Shown here: positions 61,299 through 64,000 of the stretch, piece by piece
Position numbering within the stretch: position 1 is the first letter of the stretch
Layout of the letters: each line of letters begins with the position of its first letter
The notes under the pieces: generated by a model
Seen by the model: only the letters and a program-made list of their open reading frames with translations
Database searches by the model: none
What the model was told of the DNA's origin: nothing
Made by a program: the position numbers and the translations under genes
Assembly (NCBI RefSeq): GCF_009870125.1
Contig: NC_046683.1
Location: 16,439,001 to 16,503,000, forward strand
Length of the DNA stretch: 64,000 nt
Reading direction: 5' to 3'
From: Drosophila pseudoobscura
Taxonomy: Eukaryota > Arthropoda > Insecta > Diptera > Drosophilidae

Positions 61299-62089
61299 CA
61301 TACATAACTTTCAAACAATGAAGCACACCTTGTGATATTTTGACATGTTACAGGTGGTATATGTATGTATTCGTGTGTGTTTACAGAAGTGTGTTGTTTT
61401 TTGTAGGTGTACTTGAGCATTAAGGTGGAATTTGACACATTGGGCCAGGGTTGCTTGGGGATTAGTTAGTGTGTTTAGTGTGTCGGCCTGCCCAATGCCA
61501 ATCTGAAATCGATGCGTTTGTTGGGATCATATTTTTCCAATCGCCCTTTGAGTGTACAGTTGTGTATCGTATGTTTTGGAAAACTATGCCTAAACGCATC
61601 GATTTGTCCACCCTCTTGGCAATTAAATCTTCATGTTAAGTGCTCCAGTGTGTTGATATTTCTCGCCAGCCAGCATCAGCACTTGCAACAGCACCAACAT
61701 TGGTTTCTTGGTCTTGATGTGCATGTGTTTTGATTAGATTTAAAATTTTGACATTGTTTCTAGTCTGTGCTTGGGTTTGCCCTATGTTCCATTCTTCATC
61801 CTTGTTTTCTATTCAATTGGGTGTCAGTGTCTGTTTCTGTGTTGGCTGCAATTTTGAAATTTTTTTAAGGATCCATATAGCAGAATATTGAAAGAAAAGC
61901 AAGCATTGGCATATTATACTGAAAGATCCTGCATAATACAAGCATAGGCAATGAAACAAACCAACAATCTACGATATGCCCGAGAAGGTAATCCCGGCTT
62001 GGGATGGCAAAGCAGTACCAGCGAAAAGTTAAGCAAAAAAAAAAAAGAAGTGAAACTTATTTACTTGCATTGTAGCTTGCATTGGAGCT
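61299..62089 (-). other. Probable 3' UTR of exu2
   Basis: No ORF of interest on either strand. It is T-rich on the + strand, with a few GC-richer patches. In exu genes the 3' UTR differs between male and female germline transcripts, so this region may carry regulatory elements; none can be pointed to by eye. Confidence 0.4.
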
Positions 62090-63657
62090 TTAGATGTCAG
62101 CAAACGCTGACGGCGGCTTTATGGACATAGACTTCGGGGTCGAGGTCTTCATTTCCGCCTTTGGTGAGCCTTTCTCAGTGTTCTGGGGTCCCAGAATGTT
62201 GTTCCGAATGTTGTTGCGTTTGCGACGAGGACGTCCGCCCGGCTTGGTGGCGGAGTCCGGCACGGAGTTGTCGCCACCAGCGCCGATGGCTCCATTTTTC
62301 GACGATGCTGCACCTTTGGCCCGATTGCGACGACGAGTGCCATTGCCAGAGCGCTTGCATCTCGGCTTGATGGTCGTTTTGCTGGGGTCGTAGTAGCTGT
62401 CCAGAAGGTCCAGCAGCTCGGCCGTTTCCTCGGTCTTCAGCGAATCAATCGCTGTCAAAACCAGCTCCAAACCCGGCTTGCGCTTATCAGACCAAATGGC
62501 CTTTAAAGACTTCAGGGTAAAGCCATGTTCGGCCAGCGCAATGCGGTACTTTACGGCACGGACACGATAGTTGAGAGTGGTGCGGAAATAGTTCAAGAAG
62601 ACTGGACGGAATGAGTTTTGGCGGCCCAGGCTATGGTTCTGGTCCTTCAGCTCGAGGACCGTCGAGCTAAGAAGTTGGGAGAATGGTCTCACGGCATTCA
62701 ACAACTTAACCTCTGCCTCCGAGGTCTCGGACGATTCGGGTGACTCGAACGACTCGGGGGACTCAGTTGACTCGGATTCAATCAACTGAAGGGCCATTTC
62801 GTAGACCATCTTGGCCCGCACATTGGCGCTCCCCTCAAAGGCGCCCTGCTTCTGATTCTTGGGGCCGCTGTTATCGGTGATGCTGGAGTTTCCTTCGGGA
62901 TTCTCGTGTTCATCCTCCTTGGTGGAATTCCCATCCTTCGACTTGGCCAAGAGCATCGAAAGCTTGCGTAGGCCACAGTTCTTGATACCATGTTTGCCAA
63001 GGAAGGTCTTGGCCATAGGGCAAGTGTTGGCAAAAGCCTTCACCGACCGATTGAATCTATCAATCAGGGAGTACTTCTTGAGCGCCTCCAAAATCATGTA
63101 GGGTATGAATTTGCGATCATCGTGGTAGAGCATAACGATGCCTTCTTTGTTGGGCTGCTTGGCGAGCAGCGTCTCAAGCCAGTTGAGAAAGTCCATGAGG
63201 GCAGCGACCTCCGACTTGGACTTGATAATCTGTGAAAAATAAGTTCGAATTAGCGCATATCGGGAGTGTGGGTATGTACCTTGTAGGTCTGCATCGACTT
63301 TAGCATGCGATAGAAACCGATCGAAATCACACGAATTTGATGACGCTGACGAGCGGCTTGATTCAGATTCATATACGGCATGATGTACTGCTGGAAGTTG
63401 CCCTTTGACGTGTAGCCAGCCAACTGGACAATCTGGAAAAAGGGCAGACGCGAGGCGGAGAGACGCGGAGAAAAATTGGGTTATGTCCGAAGCAACGACC
63501 AACAATCAATGAATACCTCATCAATCAGACGACGTCCAGTGGTATCTATCTCAACGGCAACCAGGATGTAGTTGCCTGCCGGCAGCTCCTCCTTCACGAC
63601 CTCGCACTGACCGGAGGCGGTAGCGGAAACACTATCTTCAGAAATGGCGGAAACCAT
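62090..63657 (-). CDS. exu2: Maternal protein exuperantia, paralogue 2 type
   Basis: Three exons on the - strand: 63657-63517, 63432-63280, 63229-62090; 477 residues. Exuperantia is an RNA-binding germline protein required to localise bicoid mRNA to the anterior of the oocyte, and for spermatogenesis. The N-terminal part (ELPAGNYILVAVEIDTTGRR, then IVQLAGY) is the degenerate exonuclease-like domain, followed by the SAM-like region and a basic C-terminus (RRRNRAKG, RPRRKRNN). Residues about 245-270 hold repeated SES/PES units (TESPESFESPESSETSE). The sequence fits the diverged exu2 copy of the obscura group better than exu1, which resembles D. melanogaster; the assignment relies on memory. The start has a GCGAAA context. 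It is convergent with Cyp4g15. Confidence 0.88.
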
Positions 63658-63878
63658 TTTCGCGTTCTACGAACTTTTTTCCCTGTTCTCACAAATTGTT
63701 TTTTTCCGACGAGCTCTCACAAAAAAGAAACAATCCCTACGACAAACTAAAACGTAATGAATTTTTGTCTAAGTTTTTCCGGTACTTCGAAAACGGCAGG
63801 AGTTTGACAGAAGTCAAGGCCTACTTTATGAGTTTCTTGGTCTTAAGTACAATGGGGCGAAAACCTTTCGGCCTTCAC
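63658..63878 (-). promoter_or_regulatory. Upstream region of exu2
   Basis: Only 221 bp separate the exu2 start codon from the duplicated Cyp4g15 piece, so any promoter must lie here or inside the duplicate. No TATA box or DRE visible. Confidence 0.4.
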
Positions 63879-64000
63879 TTCGAGCAGGGCACTCGAGGAT
63901 CTCTGGCCCAGTGCGAGCTCAAGGCGGCCGCCCTAGAGAGAGAGCGCGGACAGGAACAGAAGCAGGAACAGGCGGAGATGGGCTCAGCAGGCGGGGGGAA
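63879..64000 (+). pseudogene. Exact partial copy of Cyp4g15 exon 4 (runs off the window)
   Basis: All 122 bases from 63879 to the end are identical to 59863-59984, residues about 268-308 of Cyp4g15, in the same orientation. Just before the junction, CGGCCTTC (63869-63876) also matches the source, offset by a few filler bases. There is no start codon or upstream exon, so this copy alone cannot encode a P450. It may be the first part of a second unit that continues outside the window. Confidence 0.9.

Noticed and set aside
1-64000. CRISPR array, bacterial operon or phage-type system
   Set aside because: All genes are intron-containing animal genes; no spaced repeat arrays are present, only simple microsatellites.

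Overview
This is a stretch of insect nuclear DNA, almost certainly from a Drosophila of the obscura group. The genes have short introns with GT..AG ends, Drosophila-type start contexts (fliI has CAAA before its ATG) and DRE sites (TATCGATA), and the proteins read as close Drosophila orthologues. The gene at the right end matches the diverged exuperantia paralogue (exu2) known from D. pseudoobscura and relatives. Most of the other genes are, to my knowledge, on the D. melanogaster X, so Muller element A (XL in D. pseudoobscura) is the likely location. All exon models were built by hand and every joined frame was checked for phase.

Left block (about 3.8-28.2 kb): a PDXDC1-type PLP-fold gene (CG1486-like, +); tweety (tty, -), convergent with it across a long AT-rich UTR region; flightless I (fliI, +), divergent from tty; and an unrecognised nuclear-looking protein with AT-hooks (+). 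The tty/fliI neighbourhood is the classical 'flightless' locus.

Middle (28.2-36.6 kb): gene-poor and repeat-rich. It holds decayed coding-like fragments, an inverted pair of related sequences, a 54-bp tandem repeat and a complete but dead Tc1-like transposon with IR/DR ends. It separates the fliI block from the next block and looks like a rearrangement junction.

Right block (36.7-64 kb): a two-pore-domain potassium channel gene (+) with a first intron of about 16.9 kb; Cyp4g15 (+), a CYP4G P450; and exu2 (-), convergent with Cyp4g15 with predicted 3' ends about 90 bp apart.

The most striking observation is at the right edge. The last 122 bases are identical to the middle of Cyp4g15 exon 4, starting 222 bp upstream of the exu2 start codon and in the same orientation as Cyp4g15. 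The simplest reading is the start of a second, head-to-tail copy of a roughly 4.0-kb unit (3' half of Cyp4g15 plus exu2), or else an assembly artefact. Other points of interest are the loss of the PLP lysine in the PDXDC1-like protein, a 12-nt microexon in tty with an alternative C-terminus, a repeated VVRLKR-type motif in the unrecognised protein, and several unexplained ORFs in the large channel intron.
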